A stretch of DNA of 64,000 nucleotides from SAR324 cluster bacterium. Its GTDB lineage: Bacteria; SAR324; XYD2-FULL-50-16. A model generated the notes under the pieces. It saw nothing but the letters and a program-made list of their open reading frames with translations. It was not told the origin of the DNA and searched no databases. Below are positions 25,849-34,794 of this stretch, piece after piece. How positions within the stretch are numbered: the stretch's first letter is position 1; each line of letters begins with the position of its first letter. Made by a program: the position numbers and the translations under genes. The stretch covers positions 62,001 to 126,000 of the forward strand of contig JANQGX010000027.1 in the NCBI GenBank assembly GCA_028282885.1, read 5' to 3'.

Positions 25849-26754
25849 TCAGGCAAGCCGGCTGGAATACTCTTCGGCCCACAGCTTGGTTTGGTCGATG
25901 AGGCTTTGCAGGGATTCGGAGATATATTTTTCCTTGTGATGAACCATGAAGTATTTTCGCTTGATACTCGGTCCCGGTAGAGGCAGGGCCTTCAATTTGC
26001 CGGACAGGATCTCCTCTTCGGCTATTTTCCTGCTGATCAGTGCCACACCTAATCCACTCTCAACGGCCTGTTTGATAGCCCTGTTGCTGGACAGCTCAAG
26101 GTTGATGGGAATGGAGACCCGGTTTTTATCCATAAATTCATAAAGAATTCTGAAAGGAACCGATTCCTTTTCGTGAACAATCATGGTTTCGGATTCCAGG
26201 TCGGAAGGTTTCAGTTTCTTTTTCTTGATAAAGGAGTGGTTCGTGGGAACGATCAGCACCAATTGATCTTCAACGATTTCCTGGATGAGGATTTTTTTGT
26301 TCTCAACAGGATAGGAGATAAACCCGATATCACATTTCAGGGATGCGATATTCTCCACTACCTGTGCTGTCGGAAATATGCTTACCGAGATTCTGATATT
26401 GGGATTTTTTTTACTGAACGGATTCATGATGGTTGGAAAATAGTATTCTCCGAAGCTCTCTCCTGCGTGGATGCGGATTCGTCCGGCCTTTTGCTGTTTG
26501 TAGTCGCGAATTTTCTCTTCCCCCAACTCTTCCAGATAGAAGATTTTTTCCGCAATGTCATACAGAACTTCTCCTACGTCCGTTAAGACAAGCTTTTTTC
26601 CGAAGCGGTTCATCAGCTTGATATCGTAGTGGCTTTGCAGACGTTGAATACTCTTGGTAACAGCGGGCTGGGAAATGAAGAGCTCCTTGGCTGCAAGACT
26701 CAGGTTCCCCAGTTTTGCGGCTTCATAAAACACTTTTAATTGGTTCAGATTCAT
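25849..26754 (-). CDS. LysR-family transcriptional regulator
   Basis: The 301-residue protein has an N-terminal winged helix-turn-helix (LKVFYEAAKLGNLSLAAKELFISQPAVTKSIQRLQ, read in parts, about 5-40), then the two-lobed effector domain starting near residue 90 (GRIRIHAGESFGEYYFPTIM). It is a close paralogue of the LysR gene just upstream on the same strand (26823-27701). Both sit in the middle of the candidate phosphonate island and are the natural candidates to bind the shared element at 18142, 30598, 32364 and 34667. Effector unknown. Confidence 0.92.
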   Translation of the reverse strand: MNLNQLKVFYEAAKLGNLSLAAKELFISQPAVTKSIQRLQSHYDIKLMNRFGKKLVLTDVGEVLYDIAEKIFYLEELGEEKIRDYKQQKAGRIRIHAGESFGEYYFPTIMNPFSKKNPNIRISVSIFPTAQVVENIASLKCDIGFISYPVENKKILIQEIVEDQLVLIVPTNHSFIKKKKLKPSDLESETMIVHEKESVPFRILYEFMDKNRVSIPINLELSSNRAIKQAVESGLGVALISRKIAEEEILSGKLKALPLPGPSIKRKYFMVHHKEKYISESLQSLIDQTKLWAEEYSSRLA

Positions 26755-26822
26755 GGAATTTATCTCTTTTTCGGTGGTGTGTGATGCATCGGATTCGCTG
26801 TAGCCGACTGTTATGTTCTGAT

Positions 26823-27701
26823 TTACTGATTTAAAATCAGGTCGACCAGCTCCTCTGCCAATTCCGGTAGATATTTGTCTTTGTGTCGGATCAATTGAAA
26901 CGTGCGATTGACATCACTCCCGGCGAGGGGGATGGCAACCAATCTTTTTGATTTAACTTCTTCCCGTACAGCATGGGAGGAAATCAGGGCAATTCCGGAC
27001 CCCAGTTCCACGGCCCGCTTGATTGCTTCGTTGTTGGTCAACGTGAGGGCGGTTGATATCCCCAGGTTGTTTTTCTCTTTAATGTCACGAACCAAGGTGT
27101 GACACATAGACTCCTTTTCATGCATGATCATGACCTGTCCTTTCAGATCTAACGGGTCAACTACGGACTTCGAGGAAAGAGGATGACCGGGCGGAGTGAT
27201 AATCACCAATTCGTCATCCCGGATGTCCCGGACAATAAGCTGTTTGTTCTGCACCGGCTCCGAGACACATCCAAAGACGTTTTGCAGGTTAAGGGTGTTT
27301 TCCAGGACCTGGCGATTTGTGACGATGTCCACAGTAACCCCGACTTCGGGGTGCTTGCAGGTAAACCGGTTGATGATATCGGGAAGCAGATAGGTACCGA
27401 CGCTTTCACTGGCGTGAATCCGAATCCGGTTGGCGCTTTTTTGTTGAAACTGCAACAGGCACTCATCAGCCAGTTGCTCCGCTTTGAATATCTGATCGGC
27501 TATTTTATAGAGGGCCTTTCCGGCTGGTGTTGGTGACAGATTCTTGCTTTTTCGCTGAACAAGTTTCACGCCGTAGTAGTCTTGCAGACGTTGAATGCCT
27601 TTGGTGACGGCGGGTTGGGTTATGTTGAGCTCTTTTGCAGCAGTGCCGAGGGCACCGTGTTTTACGGCGAGATAGAAGAGCTTGAGTTGATTAAGGTTCA
27701 T
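26823..27701 (-). CDS. LysR-family transcriptional regulator
   Basis: The 292-residue LysR protein has helix-turn-helix LKLFYLAVKHGALGTAAKELNITQPAVTKGIQRLQ (read in parts) and an effector domain starting NRIRIHASESVGTYLLPDII. I set the start at the ATG at 27701 because the protein then begins MNLNQLKLFY, exactly like its paralogue; the 34 in-frame codons upstream are not LysR-like. It is divergent from the oxidoreductase at 28014, the standard LysR arrangement for regulating a neighbour. Confidence 0.92.
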   Translation of the reverse strand: MNLNQLKLFYLAVKHGALGTAAKELNITQPAVTKGIQRLQDYYGVKLVQRKSKNLSPTPAGKALYKIADQIFKAEQLADECLLQFQQKSANRIRIHASESVGTYLLPDIINRFTCKHPEVGVTVDIVTNRQVLENTLNLQNVFGCVSEPVQNKQLIVRDIRDDELVIITPPGHPLSSKSVVDPLDLKGQVMIMHEKESMCHTLVRDIKEKNNLGISTALTLTNNEAIKRAVELGSGIALISSHAVREEVKSKRLVAIPLAGSDVNRTFQLIRHKDKYLPELAEELVDLILNQ

Positions 27702-28013
27702 TAAACATAACCGCGGGTCATATGTGTGGAATATTTGTTTTTTGATATCTGGTAACAGAAATAATAGGATTTGTCGAGAAGGGGTCAACGCCGGGTGCAC
27801 CAAAAAGCTTCGCGTGTTGCCATTATCGCTTCAAGAGTTCGTGAGATTTTTTGGTGTCTCTCAATGCTTGAACCCGGATATTGCAATCATCTTTCAGTTG
27901 GTGATCGGGGGAAGTGAGAAAGATATCTTTGAAGCAGGTTTAAACGGGTAAGCCTCATTCGAAAGCAGGTGAACTACCGAAATCAAGTTTTTAAAATACC
28001 AGGGAGATATGAT
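27702..28013. other. Divergent promoter region between LysR and saccharopine-dehydrogenase-like gene
   Basis: About 310 bases without a convincing gene. The shared TTGACTTATAGTT element is not present here. I see no strong dyad; an A/T-rich stretch (27725-27775) is a possible LysR promoter/operator zone. Confidence 0.4.
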
Positions 28014-29174
28014 ATGAAAATTATATGTTTGGCGGGAGCAGGCAGGATTACGCGGGAAGCAGTCCTGGATCTGGTTCAATTTTCCGATTTTGAAAGAATC
28101 ACTATTGCAGACATCGACGAAGCTGCTGGCGAAGAGGTTGTGCAGTGGTTGAATGATCCACGCGTCGATTTCACAAAAATTGATGTTACGGATAAGGACT
28201 CAGCGGTATCTGTCATGCGTTCCTATGATGTGGTGATGGATGGTACCACCATTTCACTGAACGGCAAGTCAACCGCCTGCATAGCCGAGGCTGGCGCCCA
28301 CGGTATCAATCTGAACGGATTCGGTGAGGAGTATCAGTTTGATCAGACCTTCAAGGATCATGGTAAAATCTGCGTGCCGGGATTTGGTATGACACCCGGA
28401 ACCACCAATATGATGGCTAAACACGCTGCGGATCAAATGGAGAGTGTCGAATCGGTTCGGGTCAGTCATGGTGCTTTCAGGCCCATTGCTTTTTCCCGTG
28501 CCATCGCGGAAACGACAACCTACGAGTACGATCCGGAACTTCCGGGGCGTGTGGTATTCGAAGATGGTGAATTCATTCAGGTTCCTCCCTTTGCCAGACC
28601 ACGAGACATCAAGCTGCCGGAACCTTATGGAACGCACACCCAGTACATCATCCCCCACTCAGAGACAGTAACCCTGGCAAAGTACCTGGAGGACAAAGGT
28701 GTCCGGCTGATCGAGGTAAGGGGGACCTGGCCGCCCAAAAACATGCTGCTGATTAAAGCCCTGTACGAATGGGGTATCATGCAGAACGAGACCATAAAGC
28801 TGGATGGCGCTGAAGTGGGAATCATGGATGCCATCGCAGCTTATCTGCTGCAATCTCCCCAGGGTCGGGATACGGAACTATACGGCTATGCCTTGCATGT
28901 GGAAGTTATCGGTACCAGGGCGGGAAAAAAAGTGATGCACACCCTGACCCATACCCACCCCTCTTCCGATGGTTCGGTTCCCGGTTGGGAGAAGCTGAGG
29001 GCTTACACCCGTTGTGTTGGAATCCCCATGTCCATCGGTATTCAGCTAATCGCACGGGGCAAGTCACGGGTCACCGGTGCTGTGATCCCGGAACTTGCCT
29101 TTGATCCCGCTGATGTTTTCAGGGAGTTGGAACGGAGAGAGATTTTTATCCACGAGGAGATAGAGGAGCTTTAG
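28014..29174 (+). CDS. Saccharopine dehydrogenase-like NAD(P)-dependent oxidoreductase
   Basis: The 386-residue protein has an N-terminal Rossmann fold (IICLAGAGRITREAVLDLV; acidic strand end ITIADIDEAAG). It has the saccharopine-dehydrogenase-family continuation GTTISLNGKSTACIAEAGAHGINLNGFGEE (read in parts) and VPGFGMTPGTTNMMAKHAADQ. The family makes or splits secondary-amine (opine-like) bonds between an amino acid and an oxo acid, or reduces related imines. The ATG at 28014 has AGGGAG upstream. It runs 29 nt into the convergent gene at 29146. It may handle an amino-acid adduct in the pathway; the substrate is unknown. Confidence 0.8.
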   Translation: MKIICLAGAGRITREAVLDLVQFSDFERITIADIDEAAGEEVVQWLNDPRVDFTKIDVTDKDSAVSVMRSYDVVMDGTTISLNGKSTACIAEAGAHGINLNGFGEEYQFDQTFKDHGKICVPGFGMTPGTTNMMAKHAADQMESVESVRVSHGAFRPIAFSRAIAETTTYEYDPELPGRVVFEDGEFIQVPPFARPRDIKLPEPYGTHTQYIIPHSETVTLAKYLEDKGVRLIEVRGTWPPKNMLLIKALYEWGIMQNETIKLDGAEVGIMDAIAAYLLQSPQGRDTELYGYALHVEVIGTRAGKKVMHTLTHTHPSSDGSVPGWEKLRAYTRCVGIPMSIGIQLIARGKSRVTGAVIPELAFDPADVFRELERREIFIHEEIEEL

Positions 29175-30528
29175 AGGTTGCCTCCACTTCCGCAATGCAG
29201 CTCTCGATAATGTCCAGGGCCTTGTCCATCTCTTCTTTGGAGATTATCAGAGGCGGGGTCAGGGTCAGGATATTGCCCATGGTCAGCTTGAAGCTCAAGC
29301 TTTTATCAAGAGCTGCATACATGATTGCTTCGGCTTCATCCGTGGCCCTCTCTTTGGTCTCTCGGTTTTTTACCAGTTCAACACCCAAGATCAAACCCAA
29401 TCCCCGAACATCCCCTATCAGTGGATGACGATCCTTCATCTCCACTAATCGTTGCAGGGTGTATTTTCCCAGCTCGGCGGATTTCTGTGTCAGTCGGTTT
29501 TTTTCAATATGGTTGATGGTGGCGAGAGCGGCGGAGCAAGCCACGGGGCTTTTTTCATGCGTATAGTGCCCCAGGGCGATGTTTTCAGCCACGTCCAGTT
29601 TTTCACGGGCAATGACTGCGGAGAGGGGAAGTACCCCGCCGCCCAGGCCTTTACCGATAACAACCATATCCGGAATGACATCAAAGTTCTCGAAGGTGAA
29701 CATTTTTCCGGTTCGTCCCAGCGAATGGGGGATTTCATCGAAAATAAGCAACGCGCCATGCCGATCGCAGGCTTCGCGGATATATTGCCAATACTCGGGT
29801 TTGGGAATATAAGGGGTACTGCGAATAGGCTCTGCCACAACTGCTGCGATATCCTCTTCCTTCTCCAGGATATACTCCACATATTTGGCGCAGGTCAGAT
29901 CACAACCCTCGCGGCAACTGCATCCGAAAATACAACGGTACTCATCCGGAGGTGGAACGTGCTCGGTTCCCGGAAGCAGGGGGCCGATGTTTTTACGGAA
30001 AATTGCTTCCCCCCCGATAGAGATGGCATCCAGCGAAGCACCATGGAATGAATCCCACATGGAGATTGTCTTGTGGCGACCGGTGGCAACCCTTGCCAGT
30101 TTCAGGGCAATCCCGATGGAACCCGTTCCGCCGGGGCAGAACAAGACCTTGTTCAAGTCTCCCGGGGCCAGTTCGGTCAGTTTTTTGGCCAGGTCAATAG
30201 CCACACGATTGGTATAACGCCGGGTGCAAAACGGGAGATCGTCAAGTTGCTGTTTGATGGCCGCAATGACATCCGGATTGGCAAATCCCACCTGGTGAAC
30301 GTTATTTCCATGAAAATCCATGTATTGCTTCCCCTGTTCGTCTTCGATGTAAATCCCGTGACAGGATCGCATCACATTGAGACAGGGTGTGGAGAGGGAC
30401 TGTTTTAAAAAGTATCGGGAATCTTCGGCCAGAATCTCGCGACAGGACTCATTGAGATTCTCATTTTGCCACTTGATTCTTCTCGGTGAGATGTTGACAT
30501 CTCCTTCGGAGCGATTGACTGTTTTCAT
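29146..30528 (-). CDS. Class III PLP enzyme, PbfA-like (R)-1-hydroxy-2-aminoethylphosphonate ammonia-lyase candidate
   Basis: The 460-residue enzyme has class III aminotransferase marks: MDFHGNNVHQVGFANPDV, FCPGGTGSIGIALKLAR, SMWDSFHGASLDA, FDEIPHSLGRTGKMF and the PLP lysine in VIGKGLGGG (Lys293). The HGNNVHQVG and WDSFHGASLDAIS blocks match my memory of the PbfA ammonia-lyases, which turn (R)-1-hydroxy-2-aminoethylphosphonate into phosphonoacetaldehyde. A cysteine cluster (C199, C203, C205, C209, C213) sits in a loop before the cofactor site and is absent from the paralogue at 30945. A copy of the shared promoter element lies 70 bp upstream. A transaminase for a similar omega-amine is the alternative. 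Confidence 0.78.
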   Translation of the reverse strand: MKTVNRSEGDVNISPRRIKWQNENLNESCREILAEDSRYFLKQSLSTPCLNVMRSCHGIYIEDEQGKQYMDFHGNNVHQVGFANPDVIAAIKQQLDDLPFCTRRYTNRVAIDLAKKLTELAPGDLNKVLFCPGGTGSIGIALKLARVATGRHKTISMWDSFHGASLDAISIGGEAIFRKNIGPLLPGTEHVPPPDEYRCIFGCSCREGCDLTCAKYVEYILEKEEDIAAVVAEPIRSTPYIPKPEYWQYIREACDRHGALLIFDEIPHSLGRTGKMFTFENFDVIPDMVVIGKGLGGGVLPLSAVIAREKLDVAENIALGHYTHEKSPVACSAALATINHIEKNRLTQKSAELGKYTLQRLVEMKDRHPLIGDVRGLGLILGVELVKNRETKERATDEAEAIMYAALDKSLSFKLTMGNILTLTPPLIISKEEMDKALDIIESCIAEVEATSKAPLSPRG

Positions 30529-30581
30529 GGGCTATGGTCTCCCTGTTGTTGTTTCCCATTCCGGTTTGGCTTTGTCCTCGG

Positions 30582-30618
30582 GTTATAGTTTCAATAAACC
30601 GATAAGTCAAAGTAATTA
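30582..30618 (-). promoter_or_regulatory. Shared regulon element, copy 4 (minus strand), with -35/-10 promoter
   Basis: On the minus strand 30598-30618 matches the shared element at 18 of 21 positions (TAATTACTTTGACTTATCGG). Its TTGACT (30610-30605) is followed 17 bp later by TATAAC (30587-30582), the best -35/-10 pair of the four copies. It would start transcription about 45 nt before the ATG at 30528. A separate dyad, TATGACA-aatgatca-TGTCATA, lies nearby at 30633-30654 in the same divergent region. Confidence 0.78.
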
Positions 30619-30944
30619 ATATTATATTATTTATGACAAATGATCATGTCATAGATTACATTTTTTATCTTGATTTAGAGTGATTTGATTGCTGAATATA
30701 TGACAACTCTTTCACTGTCGCTGGTTTGTTGTAAATGCCCGGGACAGATTCAAATGAAGGAGGGCTTCGTTATTCAATTAAAACGGGAGAAGGGGAGTCC
30801 GTTATCTCGGGTCTGCACCGTCTGCTTGGATTTATAGCTTATGACCGCTTTTGAATTCAAATCCATGCGGAGGGATTTCCCGGAATCCTTCTCCCGTTTA
30901 AGACAACGGATGGATAGACTCATTTTAATACGGTCGGAGGAACA

Positions 30945-32312
30945 ATGGAAAACAGAATTGAAAGAGAGCAGGGTGATATTAATACCACAGATAACAGGAA
31001 GAAGTACTGGGAAAGAAATCTTTCCGGGAGAGCGCTGGAGATTTTCGAAATGGATAAGCAGTATTTTTTGCACCAAGCCCTCTCCACCCCGGTCTTAAAT
31101 GTGTTGTCCCGGGCAGACGGTATCTATATCGAAGATATGGAAGGTAAACGTTATATAGATATGCACGGTAACGGAGTTCACAACGCCGGATTCAATAATC
31201 CCGAAATTGTGGATGCGGTCAAGAAATCACTGGACGATAAATTGACGTTCTGTCCCAGGCGATATACAAACGAGCCCGCAGTGCTGCTGGCAAAAAAGCT
31301 CTCGGAGATCTGTCCCGGTGGTCTGAATAAATCACTTTTCTGCCCCGGTGGTTCGGAAGCCGTTGAGATGGCGGTTATCCTGGCAAAGCAGGTGACCGGT
31401 CATCATAAGACTATCTCCTTTTGGGATTCATTTCATGGTGCCGGTTTGATAGCCGCCAGTATCGGGGGTGAAGCTCATTTTACCGCAGGTATGGGGCCCA
31501 TGATGCAGGGTGCCTTTCATGTGGAATTCCCCAACTACTATCGAAATTCCTGGAATTTTGAAAACCGGGAACAGGTCGATGCCGAGTACCTTCGCCAGAT
31601 CGAAATGATCTTCAAAAAGGAGACCGGGGTTGCGGCGATTATCGGCGAGCCGATCTCAGCGACACCTATTGTTCCGAGTAAGGCATACTGGGAGGGGGTC
31701 AGGGAACTCTGTGAAACATACGGTGCGCTGTTGATTTTTGATGAAATAATCGAAGGTTTCGGTCGCACGGGAAAAATGTTTGCCACGGAGCACTTTATCG
31801 TCCCTGATATCCTTGTACTCGGGAAATCTTTCGGTGGAGGTTTGGTGCCCTTTGCCGGTATCGTTACCCATGAAAAATATGATACTCTCCCCCATCGCTC
31901 CATCGGTCATTACACCCACGAGAAAAACGCTCTCTGCTCAACGGCATCACTGGCAGAAATCAACTTTATCGAGAAAAACAACCTGGTTGCTAATGCCGCA
32001 GACCTTGGGAATTATACCCTGCAGCGGCTGAATGAACTGAAGGAGAAACACTCCCTGGTAGGGAATATCGCCGGGGTGGGATTGCACCTGGGGATCGATC
32101 TGGTGAGGGACAGAGAATCCAAGGAGAGAGCTATTGAAGAGGCGGATATGATCCTGTATAAATGCATGGAAAAAGGTGTTGCTTTCAAAACAATTGAAGG
32201 CAATATCATCACCCTGAGACCTTCACTGCTGATCTCCAGGGATGAGATGGATCATGCCATAGACATTCTGGATCAGGCCATTGATGAGGTGGAGCGTGGA
32301 GTGGTTTATTAG
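30945..32312 (+). CDS. Class III PLP enzyme, paralogue of the PbfA-like protein
   Basis: The 455-residue class III enzyme is divergent from and clearly homologous to 29146-30528. It shares HQALSTPVLNVL, IDMHGNGVHNAGFNNPEIV, FCPGGSEAVEMAVILAKQ, SFWDSFHGAGL, FDEIIEGFGRTGKMF and PLP lysine in VLGKSFGGG (Lys294). It lacks the Cys cluster of its paralogue and has DEIIEG where the other has DEIPHS, so the two probably act on different amines or carry out lyase versus transaminase chemistry. A GGAGGAAC site precedes the ATG. It precedes the PiT permease gene. Confidence 0.78.
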   Translation: MENRIEREQGDINTTDNRKKYWERNLSGRALEIFEMDKQYFLHQALSTPVLNVLSRADGIYIEDMEGKRYIDMHGNGVHNAGFNNPEIVDAVKKSLDDKLTFCPRRYTNEPAVLLAKKLSEICPGGLNKSLFCPGGSEAVEMAVILAKQVTGHHKTISFWDSFHGAGLIAASIGGEAHFTAGMGPMMQGAFHVEFPNYYRNSWNFENREQVDAEYLRQIEMIFKKETGVAAIIGEPISATPIVPSKAYWEGVRELCETYGALLIFDEIIEGFGRTGKMFATEHFIVPDILVLGKSFGGGLVPFAGIVTHEKYDTLPHRSIGHYTHEKNALCSTASLAEINFIEKNNLVANAADLGNYTLQRLNELKEKHSLVGNIAGVGLHLGIDLVRDRESKERAIEEADMILYKCMEKGVAFKTIEGNIITLRPSLLISRDEMDHAIDILDQAIDEVERGVVY

Positions 32313-32363
32313 GTGGTTCAGGAAAGCGGGGTAAAAGACAAAAAGTTATTATTAAAATAAATT

Positions 32364-32384
32364 TAATTATTTTGACTTATAGTT
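32364..32384 (+). promoter_or_regulatory. Shared regulon element, copy 2
   Basis: This 21-bp element is identical to those at 18142 and 34667. It lies 40 bp before the GTG of the PiT gene. Its TTGACT (32372-32377) has no good -10 partner at 17-18 bp, so an activator bound here may be needed, or the true -10 is weak. Confidence 0.72.
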
Positions 32385-32424
32385 GGAGATAAATTTAGGG
32401 TTTTGATGTGTTTTTCTAATCCCG

Positions 32425-33441
32425 GTGATTGATTCTCATGAATTGTTTCCAAGCAACCTGATTATCAAGGAGCACATCATCGAAGTCATCCTGTTAATAT
32501 TGCTGAGTGCCGGCGTCTATGTCGGTTGGAATATCGGAGCCAATGATACGGCGAACTGTATCGGCACTTCGGTGGGTTGCGGTTTGCTCTCCTATAAAAA
32601 GGCGATTATTATTGTGGCGGTGTTCACGATCTTAGGTGCATTGCTACAGGGAGAGCATGTCATGAAGACCATTGGCAAAGGCATTGTCAGGGAAGACTTT
32701 AATTACACGGCTATTATTATTGCCCTGGTCTGTTCCGGTTTATTCGTAACCCTGGCAACCTTTTTCAGAATACCGACCTCGACTTCCCAGGCGGTTGTGG
32801 GGGGTGTTTTCGGCATCGGGCTGGCCATGGGGGCAGATATTGATTATTCAAAAATCGCTATCATTGTCCAGAGCTGGTTGATTTGTCCCGTGCTTGTCCT
32901 GGCCATGGCTTTTGTCCTTCTCCAGGTTCTGGATCGTGTCCTCAGGAGGGTCCATGTCAGCGCGCTGCTGATTCAGAATGCTCTCGGCTGGTTAACCATT
33001 CTCGCGTCCTGTTATGTTGCTTACAGTATGGGAGCAAACAATGCCGGAAACGCGGTCGGCCCGATTGCCAACCTGGGAATTGTCCATCCGCAATTGTTGC
33101 TGTTGATCGGTGGGATAGCCATCGCCATAGGGGCTATTACATACGGAAGAAAGGTGGCGGAAACCGTGGGTAAGGGTATTACCCCGTTGGATCTGAAAGC
33201 GGCCCTGATTGCACAATTTTCGGCTGCTGCAGGCATGCATCTCTTCTCCTATCTTGGAATTCCGGTTTCAACTTCATCCGCAATTGTAGGAGCGGTAGTC
33301 GGGGTCGGTCTGGTGAAGGGGACCAAGGCGATCCGCAAGAAAACGATTGGTATCATACTACTTGGCTGGATACTTACCCCGAGCCTGGCCGCTACAACAT
33401 CATTTTCCTTGTACCGGATTGCTTCCTGGTGGATGGGGTGA
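32425..33441 (+). CDS. PiT-family inorganic anion (phosphate) permease
   Basis: The 338-residue membrane protein has the duplicated PiT signature. The first copy is GANDTANCIGTSVGCGLLSYKKAIIIVAVFTILGALLQG (read in parts), the second SMGANNAGNAVGPIANLG. About ten spans are predicted. PiT proteins move phosphate, and some bacterial members move sulfate, by H+ or Na+ symport. The start is a GTG at 32425 without a clear ribosome-binding site, so the first residues are uncertain. It is preceded by the shared element and followed by a DUF47 partner. In a C-P-cleaving pathway it could move released phosphate. Confidence 0.85.
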   Translation: MIDSHELFPSNLIIKEHIIEVILLILLSAGVYVGWNIGANDTANCIGTSVGCGLLSYKKAIIIVAVFTILGALLQGEHVMKTIGKGIVREDFNYTAIIIALVCSGLFVTLATFFRIPTSTSQAVVGGVFGIGLAMGADIDYSKIAIIVQSWLICPVLVLAMAFVLLQVLDRVLRRVHVSALLIQNALGWLTILASCYVAYSMGANNAGNAVGPIANLGIVHPQLLLLIGGIAIAIGAITYGRKVAETVGKGITPLDLKAALIAQFSAAAGMHLFSYLGIPVSTSSAIVGAVVGVGLVKGTKAIRKKTIGIILLGWILTPSLAATTSFSLYRIASWWMG

Positions 33442-33753
33442 TGGAAATAATGGTATAGATGAGAAGAACAATATCACTTTCCATTCCCGGTTTGACAAAC
33501 CAAGGATAAATCGCTCGTGGGTCACAGCGGTGCTTATCAAAAGTTCAGGAAATCATGAGTTGCGTATGGAAAGCCGGCAATATCAATTGGATTCAGTGCT
33601 GACCGTAGTAGACAGGCAGCCTGTTTTTCGGCGGCTGAATACGGAACTAACAAAACACAGGTAATCTTGAAGTACAGATCCCAACGAGGTCTTGTCCGTA
33701 AATCATCACAGTGATGTCGTATCAAGAATCAAAAACGGTCGGAAGGAGGTCAA
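33442..33753 (+). other. Spacer between PiT and DUF47 genes
   Basis: About 310 bases without a convincing gene. A short hairpin ACAGG-cag-CCTGT followed by four T (33612-33628) could be a weak terminator. A good GGAAGGAGG lies just before the DUF47 start. Such a long gap is unusual for a PiT/DUF47 pair. Confidence 0.35.
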
Positions 33754-34404
33754 ATGCTGATATTTAAAAAAGAGAAAGAGGTTATCAAAAGGATCACGGA
33801 GTATGTGGAAGAGTTTGAAAAAAGCATGGTTACCACGGAAAAGACGATTGAATCCTATCTGACGACCACAGTGAAGGAAGCCAAGCAGCTTGCTCACAAA
33901 GTACAGGATATGGAAAGCCGGGCTGATGAAATACGGTACCAGATACGCGATTACCTCTATTCCGGAGCGTATCTGCCCATTCTCAGGGAGGATATCTACA
34001 AGCTTGTTGAAAGCCTGGACAAGGTGACCAATTCCGCCGAATCCTGTTGTGATTTCCTGCTGAATCAACGTCCGGAGATTCCGGAAGAGATGAAAACCAG
34101 TTTTCTTTCGATTGGCAAGAAAGCAACGAGCATCAGGGATCCTCTGAAACAGGCCGTTCTCTGTTTTCTTTTGGATGAATGTCCACTGGAAAAGACCCGC
34201 GCTCACACCAAAGTGGTGGGACAGATAGAATCCGATGTTGACAGGGATGAGTGGAACCTGACCAAGACCATTTTTACCTCGGAGGTGGATTTCAGTCGTA
34301 AAATACACTTGAAACTCTGTCTTGACAGTATCACCAAGATTGCCGATCGTGCCGAAGATGCGGCAGACCAATTGGAACTGACCCTGCTGACACTCAATGT
34401 TTGA
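33754..34404 (+). CDS. DUF47/PhoU-like accessory protein of the PiT permease
   Basis: The 216-residue, all-helical soluble protein has the DUF47 (TIGR00153) layout. It opens with an FKKEKEVIKRITEYVEEFEKS helix, then ADEIRYQIRDYLYSGAYLPILREDIYKLVESLDKVTNSAE (read in parts) and a final helix DSITKIADRAEDAADQLEL. These PhoU-like proteins sit beside PiT permeases and regulate them or chelate metal-phosphate. Its position after 32425 confirms the PiT assignment. A strong GGAAGGAGGT precedes the ATG. Confidence 0.88.
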   Translation: MLIFKKEKEVIKRITEYVEEFEKSMVTTEKTIESYLTTTVKEAKQLAHKVQDMESRADEIRYQIRDYLYSGAYLPILREDIYKLVESLDKVTNSAESCCDFLLNQRPEIPEEMKTSFLSIGKKATSIRDPLKQAVLCFLLDECPLEKTRAHTKVVGQIESDVDRDEWNLTKTIFTSEVDFSRKIHLKLCLDSITKIADRAEDAADQLELTLLTLNV

Positions 34405-34794
34405 TTCGAAATCTTGTCTGAGCAAGCCAATCCTCCAAAGTCGTTTTTTGCTTTGAAAAAAACTATAGCGACGGTTTCTGAAATATAATTCCGGATGTAT
34501 CCGGGGGCTATTTGGAAGCCGGAAGCCTCCCCAATTCTCACCGATTATTTTCCGATCTTTTTCTCTATCGACAAGTACCCTAAGCCATGGCTACCCCTGT
34601 AGTCGAACGGTATGTCAGTTTGTGTGTGCGGTGATAAATAACATAATATTATGCAAAGTATAATTTTAATTATTTTGACTTATAGTTGAAAACCCGATAA
34701 TCAACCATCTAGTTAGGAAAGAGGGCCAATAATTGTCGCCTCAAGATTGCAAGCAGGGGCGTGTTTTATCACCAATTCAAAAAGGAGATTTGCG
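34405..34794. other. Intergenic region before the ABC importer
   Basis: About 390 bases without a convincing gene. The right part carries copy 3 of the shared element at 34667-34687. The rest is A/T-rich with no strong hairpin. Confidence 0.45.
34667..34687 (+). promoter_or_regulatory. Shared regulon element, copy 3
   Basis: This 21-bp element is identical to copies at 18142 and 32364. It lies 107 bp before the start of the ABC binding protein. The -35-like TTGACT (34675-34680) is followed by GATAAT at only 15 bp or TAATCA at 17 bp, so the -10 is uncertain. Confidence 0.75.

Noticed and set aside
27724..27951. 75-codon frame in the LysR/oxidoreductase gap
   Set aside because: No recognisable domain or ribosome-binding site; it fits regulatory spacer better.
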